This document shows, one piece after another, positions 1 through 9,486 of a DNA stretch of 64,000 nt. Location of the stretch: positions 1-64,000 of the forward strand of contig NZ_CP045703.1 in NCBI RefSeq assembly GCF_014216315.1, given 5' to 3'. How positions within the stretch are numbered: position 1 is the first letter of the stretch; the number at the start of each line of letters is the position of its first letter. Both the position numbers and the translations under genes were made by a program. This DNA is from Streptomyces finlayi. GTDB taxonomy: Bacteria; Actinomycetota; Actinomycetes; Streptomycetales; Streptomycetaceae. A model generated the notes under the pieces. That model was not told where the DNA came from and made no database searches. It saw only the letters and a list, made by a program, of their open reading frames with translations.

Positions 1-380
1 CCACTGTGCTTCGTCCAGAACAAGGGTGCGCGGGTGGGTGGCGAGCGTGCTCTTGAGGAGGTGGTCGAACTCGGTGGCGTAGCGCGGGGGCTGTCCGGCA
101 GCTCCAGGGCGGTGAACAGTTCGTGGCGCACGGCGCGGGTGGTGGCGCGGGCGTGGAAGGTGATGCGGCGAATGTCTTCGCTGGCTTGGAGTTCGCGGAG
201 ACAGCTGGTGACAGCGACCGTTTTACCGAAGCCGGCGCCGCCGTGGAGGCACATCATCGCGCGGGCGTTGATGGTGTCGGTGAGGTTCTCCCGGGCGGTG
301 AGCAAGGCGCGGGTGGTGACCAGGCGGGCGTCGGGCAGGGCGGTGTACTGGTCGGCGGGCGCAGGCGGCAGGCGGGTCAT
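1..380 (-). pseudogene. TniB/IstB-like transposition AAA ATPase, 5' part, frameshifted
   Basis: Minus-strand gene starting at ATG 378-380 and running off the left edge. It shows a Walker A motif GGAGFGKT near residue 47. A Walker B-like LVLDEAQW follows only after a change of reading frame at the G-run 86-90. Such ATPases are the target-selection partners of Mu/TniA-type transposases, and the transposase gene lies immediately upstream. The family is clear. Whether the frameshift is real decay or a homopolymer indel in the assembly cannot be told from here. Confidence 0.7.
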
Positions 381-2040
381 GGCGTGTCCTCTTCCTCTGG
401 GGTGGGGGTGGGCTTGGGGGGGTGGGTCGGGTGCGGGCTTTGAGGGTGTCGGGGTGGCCCAGTCGGCGGGTGGCGGTGCGGGTGGGATCAGGTCTGGCAG
501 CGCCAGGTGGGCGAGGTCGTTCTCGTGCTGGCGGGCCAGTTCCCGGGTGGCTTCGGCCGCAGTGATCGTGTTCAGGCGCAGCGCGTCGGTGGGGGTGGTG
601 GCGGGGGCGAAGCGTTCGTGGCGGAGTTGTTCAGCGGCCTTGGCGTCGGCCCGCAGGCGCCGGGCGCGCCGGGTGCGGGCGTGGCGCAGCGCGGTGAGTT
701 GTTCGTCGGTGGCCTGGTCGGCGAGGTGGGCGGTGCCCAGGCGGCGGCCGTGGGGTGTGCAGACTTCGATCTCGTGGGTGTGGTGGGGCATGAAGCGCAC
801 GGTGACCTCGCGGCCAGCCTGTCCGGTCATCCAGTCGGCGATGTAGTCGCGGTTGCGGAACCGTAGGCCGTGGCTGGTGAGAACGCGGGGGCGGGCCGTC
901 GTCTTCGAGAGTGAAGGACCACACGTCCGCGGCGGGGACGTCGTTGAGCGGAGTCGGGTCTGCCTGCCATGCCTGAAGCGGGGTGGCGCCGTGGAGCTCT
1001 GTGGGGAGGTGCTCGGTGTTCCACCACGTCACCCAGGCCAGGAGTTCCTCGGTGAAGGCCTGGAAGGTCATCGGCGGCCCGGTGGGGCGGCGGTCGGGGC
1101 GCTTGCGCGGCTTCTTGGGGGTGTAGCCGGGCAGGGCGGCGAACAGCATCACGGTGGCGCAGTGGTTGAGGTTCTCGATGCTGCCTTTCAGGTGCGGGCT
1201 GTAGGGCGGCAGGACGGTGATGTTGGAGTCCAGGGCGGTCAGTGCGTGGACACGGTACGGGAGAGGAAGTCGCGGCCGCGGTCGACCGCACGTGCGCGGG
1301 CAGCCCGCCGAAGGGCCCGTAGGGGGTGGTGCGCACGATCGCAGAGCGCAGGGCGGCCAGGACCGAGGCACGGGTCGGGCAACCCGGAGTGACCGCGACA
1401 CCGGTGACGGCCTTTGGTCGCGCAGTCGATGAAACCAGGTGACGTAGGGGTGGACGAGAGTGCCGTCGGCGTCCACGTGGAGCGGGGCCTGGACGTGGTC
1501 GGCCTCCCACACCTCGTTGCGCCAGGTGCGGGGACGCTTGGCGAACACGTCATGGGCGCGGGCGGCCTCGGGGTCCTGGCGGTATCCGGCCCTCTCCCCC
1601 GCGGTCAGGTCCCGGCGGACCGCCCGCAGGAACGTCGCCAAAGAAGGCACCGGTTCGAGCAGCGGGACGGCCTGTGGAGGGGCGCCGCCCGGGACGGAAG
1701 AGCGAGGCGGCGGCACGGCCGGTTCGGAGGCGGAAGGGCCAGTGTCCGGTGGTGCGGGTGTGGTGGGTGTCGTGCGGGCGCGTGCGACGAGCTCGCGGTG
1801 GACGCGGAGGCGTTTGCCGTGCCAGTACGCCAAAAGCACCCGGAGTTCAGGGGTGATCTCGAAGCGGGTCGTACGGCGGGCGCCCGGGGACGCAGTGGTG
1901 GCGGGTGTGGTGCTGGCGTCGGCCAGCCACCTCCACACAGTGCGGTCCGAAACATTCAGGCACTGTGCGGTCGCCGACACATGACCGCGGCTGAGCCTGC
2001 CCTCGGCCCGCAGTCGAAGGAGATGGCGTACGGACGGGGC
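381..2040 (-). pseudogene. Mu/TniA-like DDE transposase, multiply frameshifted
   Basis: Pieces of one large transposase lie in different frames. They are an N-terminal helix-turn-helix (VSDRTVWRWLAD), a DDE core beginning NEVWEADHVQAPL, then PYSPHLKGSIENLN, then a C-terminal region ending just before the ATPase gene. Frame changes fall near 1430-1440, 1290, 880-900 and probably in the G7 run 416-422. If that run lost one base, the gene would end in a TGA overlapping the ATPase ATG, the usual arrangement for this pair. As written, the C-terminal frame reads straight into the ATPase. No in-frame start is seen upstream of GTG 1978-1980 except in open sequence to about 2100. Confidence 0.7.
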
Positions 2041-2207
2041 GCGCAGGGCAGTCAGCGATATTTCGTCCAGAGCCGGGACAGCAGGCTGGGCGTGCAGGGG
2101 TGCCGTGTCGGGGAGAGGGGCATGGTGCGTGTTTCACCGGTCGTCCTTCGGTGAGCCCCCGCTGGCGGGGCGGGGGTGGCCGGAGCAGGTTCGGCCGGGG
2201 CGCGGGG

Positions 2208-2420
2208 TTAGGAAGCGGGGCCCAGGCGGGCGCAGGCGGCGGACAGCAGAACGTGATCCACACGGGTGCCGGGGCGGCGGGCCAGGGCCGCGTACACGTG
2301 AGAGGTGACCTTCGCCCAGGTACGGAAGTTCCCCCGCGTGCAGGTCTCATCGGCGTGGCAGCAAGTCAGCGTCCGTAGCGGTGTCCCACAACGGGTGGAA
2401 CAGGCGCCGGAAGATTTCAA
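2208..2420 (-). pseudogene. Possible C-terminal remnant of a transposition ATPase
   Basis: The minus frame carries a tail including NFRTWAKVTSHVY and VDHVLLSAACARLGP, ending at a normal stop. This resembles the C-terminal helical part of TniB-like ATPases, but the N-terminal part is absent because the IS3-family element begins at 2426. The assignment is a resemblance judged by eye and is weak. Confidence 0.25.
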
Positions 2421-2425
2421 GTCCA

Positions 2426-3916
2426 GTGAGACGGTCGTATCGCTATGGGGTTTGTGGTGCGGGTTCGCGGCCGCTTGGCCGGGTCGTTGATCCAGGCCGT
2501 CTGGGGTATCTCGGGTGGTCGGGGGCGGCGGCCGAAGCGTTCGGGGTGGCGGGCGTATGCCTCGGCGAGGGTGGACCGCGCGCTGGTCGCGGACTTCCTC
2601 GGCGGTCCCGAAGTGGACGGAGGCGGGGTGTGTGCCAGCCGATGCCGGAATGCCGGTGCTCGTGGTTGTAGTACGCGATGAAGGCGTCGAACCACTCGCG
2701 GGCGTGGGTCAGCGAGTCGAACCGTTCGGATAGTCCGACATGTACTTCGTGGTCTTGAAACTGGGCCTCGCTGTAGGGGTTGTCGTTTGGAGACCTTCGG
2801 CCTCGAGTGCGACCGCGTCACACCCAGGTCGATCAGCAGCTGGGAGACCTTCTTGCTCGTCATCGAGGTGCCGCGGTCCGCGTGCACCGTCTCGGCACGA
2901 TGCCGTTGCGGGTGATCGTCTCGCGGATCAGCTCCTCGGCACGCACCGCGGATTCGGCCCGCTCGACGGTGTGGCCGACGATGTACCGGCTGAAGATGTC
3001 GATGATCACGTACGCGTGATACCAGACGCCCTTGAGCGGTCCGGCCGCCTTGGTGATGTCCCAGGTGAACACCTGCGACGGCGCGGTGGCGACCAGCTCG
3101 GGCACCGCCTTGGCGGGATGGGTGGCCTGGCCGCCGGCGCTCGCCGGACTGCCCCCGCTCGCGCAGGATCCGGTACATCGTCGAGACCGAGCAGTGATAG
3201 CGCCCCGCGTCCAGCTCACGCGCCCAGATCTGCGCGGGCGCAAGCTCGGCGTACTCCCTCGCTGTTCATCAACTCCACTACGGCCGCACGCTCTTCGGCT
3301 GTCAGGGCCGACGGCTGCACCTGCGGGACACGTGCTCTGCGCGGTGGTACCGGCCGCAGCCGGCGGTAGTGGGTGGCCCGAGAGCGCCCGGTCAGCCGAC
3401 AGGCCGCCGTGATGCCCAGCTGAGCCTCGACGCCGGTGAACGCCTCGTCCACGACAGGGCCGGCGGCAGGATTCAGTCCGCGCTCTCGGAGATCATTTCC
3501 AAGAGCGCGGAAGCTTTTCCCATCACCTCGAGTGCGGCCTTGTTCCGGGCCAGGTCCTTCTGCAGCCGCTCCACCTGCTGCCGCAGCTTTCTCGTTCTCC
3601 ACCTCCGTGGCGGACTTCTTCACACGGGCCGGGCCGGTCCGGCGGTCGACCAGGTTTTCCAGGGCACCGGCATCCCGCGCGGCCCGCCATTCCTTGACGT
3701 GCGAGTGGTAGAGCCGTTCGCGGCGCAGGACCGCACCCTTCTCGTTCCTGGGCGCGCCGTCGTACTCGGCGACGATCCGCAGTTTGTACTCCGGACTGAA
3801 CGAACGGCGCTTCGGCCTGGGAGCCGGGTCGGATCCGGCGGGCTTGGTGCTGGTCATGAGGCGTGGTTCTCCTGTCGTGCCCTCTCAGGCTAACCCGCCG
3901 AAGCGGAACGTCTCAC
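2426..3916 (-). mobile_element. IS3-family insertion sequence with 3-bp target duplication
   Basis: The ends are defined by a shared terminal inverted repeat: GTGAGACG at 2426-2433 and its complement CGTCTCAC at 3909-3916, with partial matching inward for about 20 bp. The triplet CCA lies directly outside both ends (2423-2425 and 3917-3919), which fits the 3-bp duplications of IS3-family elements. The length is 1491 bp. The contained transposase is frameshifted. Confidence 0.8.
2440..3857 (-). pseudogene. IS3-family transposase (OrfA plus OrfB), frameshifted
   Basis: OrfA begins at 3857 with a basic region and RSFSPEYKLRIVAEYD, the usual N-terminal helix-turn-helix of IS3 OrfA. A leucine-rich stretch follows in a shifted frame near 3600. 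The OrfB integrase core is seen as QVFTWDITKA (first Asp), VIIDIFSRYIVG and then ADRGTSMTSK (second Asp). A later shift near 2790 moves the tail into another frame that contains YYNHEHRHSGIG. At least three frame changes are beyond the single programmed -1 shift of IS3 elements, so the enzyme is probably dead unless the indels are assembly errors. Confidence 0.75.
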
Positions 3917-4084
3917 CCAAGGCTGACAGAGAGGGGCGGGTACCAGGGGACGAAAAGACAGCTCAGCGCACTGTTCCCCGTATCAGGCCAGGGCGACACC
4001 CAAACCCGCTGACACCACCCCACCCATTCACAGACCAGAAGTTGAGCTTTCGTAACTGGGTCGGATTTCCTGCAAGATCATTTG

Positions 4085-4180
4085 TACTCCGGAGGGGGCG
4101 CGTGCCATGGGGGTGTCCGCGACTGGGTCCGGTAAGACGATCACCGCCGCTGCGTGCGCTCTGAACCGCCCCGGCTGGAC
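4085..4180 (+). pseudogene. DEAD/DEAH-type helicase N-terminal scrap (Walker A)
   Basis: The plus frame reads TPEGARAMGVSATGSGKTIT, in which ATGSGKT is the Walker A form typical of superfamily 2 helicases. Coding similarity stops within about 100 bp, and a strong hairpin follows. It is best read as the left-over start of a truncated helicase gene. Confidence 0.4.
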
Positions 4181-4190
4181 GCCAAAAGAC

Positions 4191-4221
4191 GGGGGACTTC
4201 CCCCAATTGGGGAAGTCCCCC
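4191..4221. terminator. Hairpin, near-perfect palindrome
   Basis: The arms GGGGGACTTCCCC and GGGGAAGTCCCCC pair around a short AATT-containing centre, with one bulged C. It lies just beyond the 3' end of the minus-strand gene ending at 4235 and is suited to terminate it. There is no long U-tract, which is usual in Streptomyces. Confidence 0.5.
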
Positions 4222-4234
4222 TCAACGACGGGGA

Positions 4235-5208
4235 TCAGCCCTCAACGAGTTCAGCGTCCACGACGACTTCACCGTCGATGATGTCGCCATCAGCCTCAAC
4301 CTTCACCTTGCTGAGGATGCGGCCGATGCGACGGATGGCGTCTTCCTGACGCTGGGCCTTCTCACTGCTGCGGGCCCGGCGCGCAGCCTTGTCCTCCGTG
4401 GCGTTCTCGATTACCTCCCGCGCCGTAGCCCAGTAGCCGGAGAGCAGCATCGACCGGGTCTGAGCTCCGGCCGGAGGCGCCGCCCTGCTCGCCCTTCGCT
4501 TCGGCCCTTTTGGGTAGGCATCACCGCTTCTGGCGCGGTCGTCCAAGCGGCGCTGACGGCTTGGCTGCGTTCAGCCGGGTCGGACACGCCCTTGGCTGCC
4601 GCCACTGCCTTCTTCACTCGCTGCTGCACCTGGTTGGCTACGAGCCGTACCCCGCCAGCCTGGGTACGCCCAGTACAGCTCGGCGTAGGCATGCGCGGCC
4701 TCTTGGTCGTTGGTGCGCTCCGCGTACGGCTGGAGCTTGCGCAGGTGACTGTCGGGCAGGGGCCGGCCCAGCTCTTTCTGCACGGTCTGCGCCAGACGCC
4801 AGGACTTCTGGAGGCGGTCGGCCTCGCTGGTGGAGAGGCCGTCGTGCTCCAGGTTTCAGGTACTGCTCCCAGGTGCGAGTGCCGTCGCCGCGGTACAGGC
4901 GGCGCCGTCGCACCACCTCCAGGGAGAAGCCGAGCATCCACCGGGCCGAGCGGGCGTTGTCGACTGCCCGGTGGGCCTCGGAGAGGAGACGCTGTTCCTG
5001 CTCATCAAGCGGGCCGTGCGCGGTCTCCGGCGTAGCGTCGACGTCCGGAAGGGACAGCCCCCAGTGCTCCATCGTGAAGGGCTGAGCGCGCATCTGCGGA
5101 GGATCAGCGGGCCGGTCAGGCACGGCGACAGTGTCCGACACTGGGGGCGCACTGCTGGCGGGAGACTGCTGGGCGCCCTTGTCGGCTGCTGCTCGGAAGT
5201 CGCGACGC
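4235..5208 (-). pseudogene. Partner gene downstream of a ParA-like ATPase, frameshifted, function unknown
   Basis: Read right to left, the frames give TMEHWGLSLPDVD, then SLEVVRRRRLYRGDGTRTWE. After a frame change at about 4855 comes SWRLAQTVQKELGRPLPD, after another near 4660 comes VQQRVKKAVAAAKG, and a last segment ends DGEVVVDAELVEG at the stop 4235. The content is mostly charged helix, with no enzyme motif. If the IS701 element is removed, this frame is continuous with the ParA-like gene at 6605-7259. It could therefore be a C-terminal extension of that protein or an overlapping partner, such as a partition DNA-binding protein. I do not recognise the family. Confidence 0.45.
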
Positions 5209-5212
5209 TTAG

Positions 5213-6600
5213 TACTGCAACCGCATCTGCCGTGACTGGTGCTGGATTGGCTCGTTGTTCCGACTGTGCGATGAATCGTTGACGGTTGAGCAGGTCGAGT
5301 CGTGGTCCGAGGGGATAGCCGGGTTCCATGCTCGGTTCGCCCACCGTTTTGGCAGGTCGGAGCCCCGCGAGCGGGCGTCGGACTACCTGAACGGGTTGCT
5401 CGCGCCGCTTGAGAAGAAGAACGGGTGGACGCTGTCGGAGCAGGTCGGGCAGTTTGCGCCCCGACGGCGTCCAGCGCCTGCTCAACCACTCCGACTGGGA
5501 CGAGAACGCGGTCCGCGACGATGTGCGGGACTTCGTCGTGGAGACCATCGGTGCCAAGGATGCGGTGCTGATCGGCGACGACACCGGCTTCCTGAAGAAG
5601 GGCACCAAGTCCGCCGGTGTCCAGCGTCAGTACACCGGCACAGCCGGCCGCACGGAGAACAGCCAGATCGGAACCTTCCTGGCCTACGCCTCCGCCAGGG
5701 GGCGGGCGTTGATCGACCGCGAGCTCTACATCCCCGTCTCCTGGACGGATGACCGTGACCGCTGCCGCGCGGCCGGGATCGACGACGAGGTCCCCTTTGC
5801 GACCAAGAACGAGCACTTCAAGTGGATGCTGCAACGCGCCATCGACGCGGGTGTCCCATTCGCGTGGGTCACCGCTGACGAGGCATACGGGCAGGTCAAG
5901 CACCTGCGAGTGTGGCTGGAGGAACGTCGGGTCGCGCATGTGCTGGCCACGAAGGTCAACGACACCGTGATCACCGCGCAGGGGGCGGACGCGCGGGTGG
6001 ACCAGCTGGTGGCCGCGCTGCCCCGCCAGCGGTGGAAACGGATCTCCGGCGGGGCCGGCGCGCACGGTGAGCGGATCTACGACTGGGCGCGTGTCGCGAT
6101 CCGCCCGTCCTGGGAAAACGGCTTCGGGCACTGGGTGCTGGCCCGACGCAGCGTCAGCGACCCGAGCGAGATCGCCTACTACGTCTGTTACGGCCCGGTC
6201 GCCTCCCGACTGAAAGACCTGGTCAAAGTGGCTGCCGCGAGGTGGGCGGTGGAGGAGTGCTTCCAGACCGCGAAGGGAGAGTGCGGCCTGGACCACTACC
6301 AGGTACGGCTCTACCGGGCCTGGTACCGCCACATCACCCTGGCGATGGCCGCCCTTGCCTACCTGACCGCCATCCGCGCCACAGAAGCCACAAAAGGGGC
6401 ACTCTCGACGACGAGCAAGACCTCATACCCCTCAGCGTCCCGGAGATCCGCCGACTGATGGGCCACGTCGTCGTCACGCGCCACTGCCACAACAACGAGC
6501 ACCATCTGCACTGGTCACGCTTCCGACGACGCAGCCAGGCCCGTGCCCGCCGCTCCCACTACAAACGCCGAGGCCACATTCTCCAGATGCGGTTGCAGTA
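5213..6600 (+). mobile_element. IS701-family insertion sequence inserted in the ParA-like locus
   Basis: Terminal inverted repeats TACTGCAACCGCATCTG (5213-5229) and its complement (6584-6600) bound a 1388-bp element. TTAG is repeated immediately outside both ends (5209-5212 and 6601-6604), matching the YTAR 4-bp target duplication of IS701-family elements. Removing the element and one TTAG restores an open frame from the ParA-like gene into the downstream gene. Confidence 0.9.
5255..6500 (+). pseudogene. IS701-family DDE transposase, two frameshifts
   Basis: The N-terminal part runs to LLAPLEKKNGWTLSEQVGQ, then shifts frame at about 5458. The core includes the first catalytic region LIGDDTGFLKKGTKSAG, then WVTADEAYGQ, then WAVEECFQTAKGECGLDHYQ, the conserved C-terminal catalytic region of IS701 enzymes. 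A second shift near 6405 moves the tail (LIPLSVPEIRRLM) into another frame. The element is therefore probably inactive as written, although its ends and target duplication are intact. Confidence 0.8.
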
Positions 6601-6604
6601 TTAG

Positions 6605-7259
6605 GCACTTTTGACCAGCCCCGCGTCTGCATCTCGGTGATCAGCTCACCGAATGGTCCCCTGGCCGCGTTTTCGACAGGGAAGCCCGTGGCCTGCTTGA
6701 TGTCGTCAAGGACCGGGATCTTCACCGTGAGCACGTTGTAGTCGGCGTCGGCGAGCAGCCCCCGGATCTCCTTCTCGCTGCGGACGTTGGGGCGTACTCG
6801 GTTGAGGAGCACCCACATCGGCGGGGCGGTGCGTGAGGGCCTGTCGAACGCCGAGCGGCCGACCATGGTCTTGACCGGGGTGGAAGTGCGCGGCTGGTGA
6901 ACACGCTGATAGTCGGCCATGGAAGGTTCCATGTGGACGATGACCAGGTCAGCCACCTTGAGCACGCTGTCGGCGATGTGCGGGTGGTTCTCGGTGTGAC
7001 CGACATCGACGATGTCGATCCCGTCTTCTCCGAGCGGCGTGTACTCCTCAGCGAACTTGGCGGAGGCGTTGTGCTCGACAGAGAAGGGGAAGCCGGCGAG
7101 TTCGGACCACTGCGTGAGGTGCTCGGATTCGTCCGCGTCCCACAGCTGCACACGGTATCCAGCTTCGTGGAAGGCGTGTCCCATCATGCCGGTGTCGGTC
7201 GTCTTGCCCATACTTCGTGGGCTGATGTTGGCGATCAGCACGGCGGGGTCTCTCCTCAT
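6605..7259 (-). pseudogene. ParA/MinD-like partition ATPase, interrupted by IS701
   Basis: The gene starts at ATG 7257-7259 with a GGAAGG-type ribosome site about ten bases upstream. The N-terminus VLIANISPRSMGKTT carries a deviant Walker A (SPRSMGKTT), followed by VQLWDADESEH and DIVDVGHTENH. These fit the ParA/MinD ATPase fold of plasmid partition. The sequence ends GWSKVP at the IS701 target duplication. In the rebuilt empty site the frame continues as KRRDFRAAADK and into the downstream gene. This is a second partition-type ATPase in the window, unlike the intact parA at 44-45 kb, so it probably derives from another replicon. Confidence 0.65.
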
Positions 7260-7399
7260 GCGGTGGCTACCTTCCGCATGATGCTGCCCACGTCTCGCGT
7301 GCCGCGAGGACGGGCACCACGTCACAAGTCGCGACCGCCTTGCTTCTGAACGAAAAAAGAGCACTGCACGCCGCGTTGACGGGGTGCAGGGCTTCGGAG
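7260..7399. other. Intergenic, nothing recognised
   Basis: This is the upstream region of the ParA-like gene. No repeat, hairpin or coding signal stands out. Confidence 0.4.
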
Positions 7400-8263
7400 G
7401 GCGCTGTCACGTTGTTGGGTGTGTGAGTGTCTGATGGTGCGTCGGGGCGTGGTGGGCGTGCGTTTCGGGCCTGGGGTCAGGCCGTAGTGGACCGGCCGGC
7501 GGCGGCGGTGGCCTGGTCCCAGATGTCGAAGCGGTGGTCATCTCGGTGCGGTATTCGGTGGCGGTCACCAGGTGGCGGCGTGGTCGGAAGTGGGGTGAGA
7601 TGCTGCTGAACGCGGCGAGGAACTGCTGGGCTCCGCCGACGCTGCGCAAGCCTTTCATGGCGCGTTCGCGTTGCCGGGTCGGCCGATGACTGTTCTCGGC
7701 CCGGTTGTTGAGGCCCTTGTGGGCACGGTGCTCGACTGAGGGCATGACCTCGCGGTGGGCGGCGCCGTAGGAGCGCAGCTTGTCGGTGACGATCACCCGC
7801 GGCACCGTACGGGTCTTCTTCAGCAGTCCGCGGAAGAACCGCCGGGCCGCGGCGGTGTCCCGCCGGTTCTGGAGAAGGATGTCCAGGACGGTGCCGTCGG
7901 CGTCCACAGCCCGCCACAGGTACTTGTGCTCGCCGTTGATCTTCACGAAGACCTCGTCCAGGTCCCACTTGTCGCCCGGCTGCACACGCCGGCGACGCAG
8001 GCTGCTGGCGCAGGCCTGCCCGAACTTCGCACACCACCGGCGCACTGTCTCGTGGGAGACGACCACACCGCACTGCAGCAACAGCTCCTCGACCTCGCGG
8101 AAGCCGAGCGGGAAGCGGAAGTACAGCCACACGCAGTACGCGATGACTCGACCGGGTACCGGTGCCCCTTGCACGACGGCGACACGGACGACACGAGCGA
8201 ACCCCTCCCCAACACGACCAACTCCAAGATCATCCCAAGCCCGTCAGCCAACGTGACAACGCC
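7400..8263 (-). mobile_element. IS6-family insertion sequence, left-hand copy
   Basis: A terminal inverted repeat, GGCGCTGTCACGTTG on the left (7400) and GGCGTTGTCACGTTG on the right (ending 8263), bounds an 864-bp element with one transposase gene on the minus strand. No 8-bp target duplication is visible, which is common after IS6-type recombination. A truncated copy nearly identical to it, in the same direction, lies at 29868-30165 beyond the biosynthetic cluster. Confidence 0.8.
7477..8174 (-). pseudogene. IS6-family DDE transposase with late frameshift
   Basis: Domain order is normal. An N-terminal helix-turn-helix (GFREVEELLLQCGVVVSHET) leads into a DDE core with WDLDEVFVKING, RVIVTDKLRSYGAA and NNRAENSHRPTRQRERAMKG, so all three acidic positions are present. 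The expected C-terminus RFDIWDQATAAAG lies in another frame after about 7535, leaving the original frame to run into a proline/arginine-rich tail. Loss of only the last residues might be tolerated. The conserved upstream SYKGHRYP-type N-terminus is also not in frame, so it is probably decayed. Confidence 0.75.
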
Positions 8264-8427
8264 GTCCGGCGGGACGCCGAACTGCCTCGAAGGCAGCTTC
8301 GGCGCCCGTGTGGGCCCCGCCCGTCCGATAGAGCCGCGCCGGCCAGTAGGCCGCCTTTTCCTGGAACGGCAACAAAGATTGCCCCGGCGGGCGACATGCT
8401 CCACCCTTTGCGGCGGAGGTGATCGCC
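8264..8427. promoter_or_regulatory. Upstream region of the dithiol oxidase gene
   Basis: This 164-bp region lies between the IS6 right end and the first cluster gene. It holds the class B element (8358-8381) and a good ribosome site, GGAGG at 8415-8419. The left part contains no recognisable gene. Confidence 0.5.
8358..8381 (+). promoter_or_regulatory. Class B shared upstream element, copy 1
   Basis: TTCCTGGAACGGCAACAAAG continued by ATTG lies 46 bp before the start codon of the dithiol oxidase gene. Close copies precede the exporter transcript (22396-22420) and a methyltransferase gene (25134-25159), each oriented toward its gene. The shared core CGGCAACAAAGATTG is unlikely to recur by chance in such GC-rich DNA. 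It is probably a regulator-binding site or a non-standard promoter. Confidence 0.6.
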
Positions 8428-9420
8428 GTGACCGGCGCAAACAACAACACCAAGGACCGGACCTCGTACGACGTGATCGTGATAGGCGGCGGGGCGGGCG
8501 GGCTGAACACCGCGCTCGTACTCGCGCGGGCCCGTCGCACCGTCGCCGTCGTCGACGCGGGGGAGCCGCGCAACGCTCCCTCGGCTCACATGCACAGCTT
8601 CCTCTCCCGTGACGGCGTTCCCCCGTCCACCGTCCTCGAAATCGGCCGCGAGGAGATCGCGCGCTACGGCGCGGTCCGGATCGAGGGCCGGGTGGACCAG
8701 GTGGAGGCCGGCGAGGACGGGGGGTATGTGGTCCGCCTCGAAGGCGGCGCGACCCTGGACGCCCGCCACGTCGTGCTCGCCACCGGCCTGCGCGACGAGC
8801 TGCCCGAGATTCCGGGCGTGCGCGCGATGTGGGGCGAGGACGTGCACTTCTGCCCGTACTGCCACGGTTTCGAGGTCCGCGACCGTCCGATCGTCGTGCT
8901 CGGAGTGCACCCCGCCTCCCCGGGCCAGGCGCTGCTCCTTCGCCAGTGGTCGCCGCACATCGTGTACGTACCGCACAGCCAGCCGCTCACGGACGAGGAG
9001 CGCGAGCGCATGGACGCTCGCGGGGTCGAGGTCGTCGAGGGCCCCGTGTCCACGCTCCTGCGCAAGGAAGGCAGGCTGTACGCCGTCGAACTCGCCGACG
9101 GGCGGACGCTGGAGTGCGCGGGGGTGTTCCTCTTCCCGACGATGACCCCGAACGACGGGGCCTTCGACGGCCTCGGCTGCGAGCGGAACGAGCAGGGCTG
9201 GCTGGTCACCGACCCGGCCGGCCGCACCAGCCGCCCCGGCCTGTGGGCCGTGGGCAATGTGGTGGACTCGCGGGCCCAGGCTGTCACGGCGGCCGGCATG
9301 GGCGCGCAGGCCGCCTTCTACCTCAACCACGACCTCGTGGACGAGGAGATCGAGCGCGACCTCGCCGCGCACCGCGCCGCCACCGGCCGCGCGTCCCAAA
9401 CGCCCGTGCCCGCGTCCTGA
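8428..9420 (+). CDS. hlmI-like: Thioredoxin-reductase-like dithiol oxidase (HlmI/GliT type)
   Basis: FAD-dependent oxidoreductase of about 330 residues. It has an N-terminal FAD-binding VIVIGGGAGGLNTA, the redox motif CPYC at residues 142-145 inside HFCPYCHGFEVRD, and a C-terminal FAD site (GLWAVGNVVDSRAQAV). Family members in disulfide natural-product clusters (HlmI for holomycin, GliT for gliotoxin, DepH for romidepsin) close the ene-dithiol to the disulfide and so protect the producer. GTG 8428 is preferred over GTG 8419 because GGAGG lies eight bases before it. It is transcribed alone on the plus strand, behind a class B element, and convergent with the next gene. Confidence 0.85.
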   Translation: MTGANNNTKDRTSYDVIVIGGGAGGLNTALVLARARRTVAVVDAGEPRNAPSAHMHSFLSRDGVPPSTVLEIGREEIARYGAVRIEGRVDQVEAGEDGGYVVRLEGGATLDARHVVLATGLRDELPEIPGVRAMWGEDVHFCPYCHGFEVRDRPIVVLGVHPASPGQALLLRQWSPHIVYVPHSQPLTDEERERMDARGVEVVEGPVSTLLRKEGRLYAVELADGRTLECAGVFLFPTMTPNDGAFDGLGCERNEQGWLVTDPAGRTSRPGLWAVGNVVDSRAQAVTAAGMGAQAAFYLNHDLVDEEIERDLAAHRAATGRASQTPVPAS

Positions 9421-9450
9421 CCACACGGACGGCCTCCCGGACACGGGCTC

Positions 9451-9486
9451 GCGCCCGCCCCCGGCTCACCCGCCGGGGGCGGGCGC
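9451..9486. terminator. Bidirectional terminator hairpin
   Basis: The arms GCGCCCGCCCCCGG and CCGGGGGCGGGCGC surround a short loop between the convergent dithiol oxidase and XRE-cupin genes. The left arm overlaps the stop codon of the latter. Confidence 0.65.

Larger units (their letters stand above)
3917..4234. other. Short intergenic region with a helicase scrap and a hairpin
   Basis: Apart from the two small features listed inside it (4085-4180 and 4191-4221), no gene is seen here. The flanks are the IS3 right end and the stop codon of a decayed minus-strand gene. Confidence 0.5.

Noticed and set aside
4638..6332. A 564-codon minus-strand frame spanning the IS701 element
   Set aside because: It only arises because the antisense of the transposase is open. 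The real content is the ParA-partner segment at its 3' end.
7392..8271. An 8-bp target duplication around the left IS6 copy
   Set aside because: The flanking octamers do not match each other, nor the flank of the right-hand copy.
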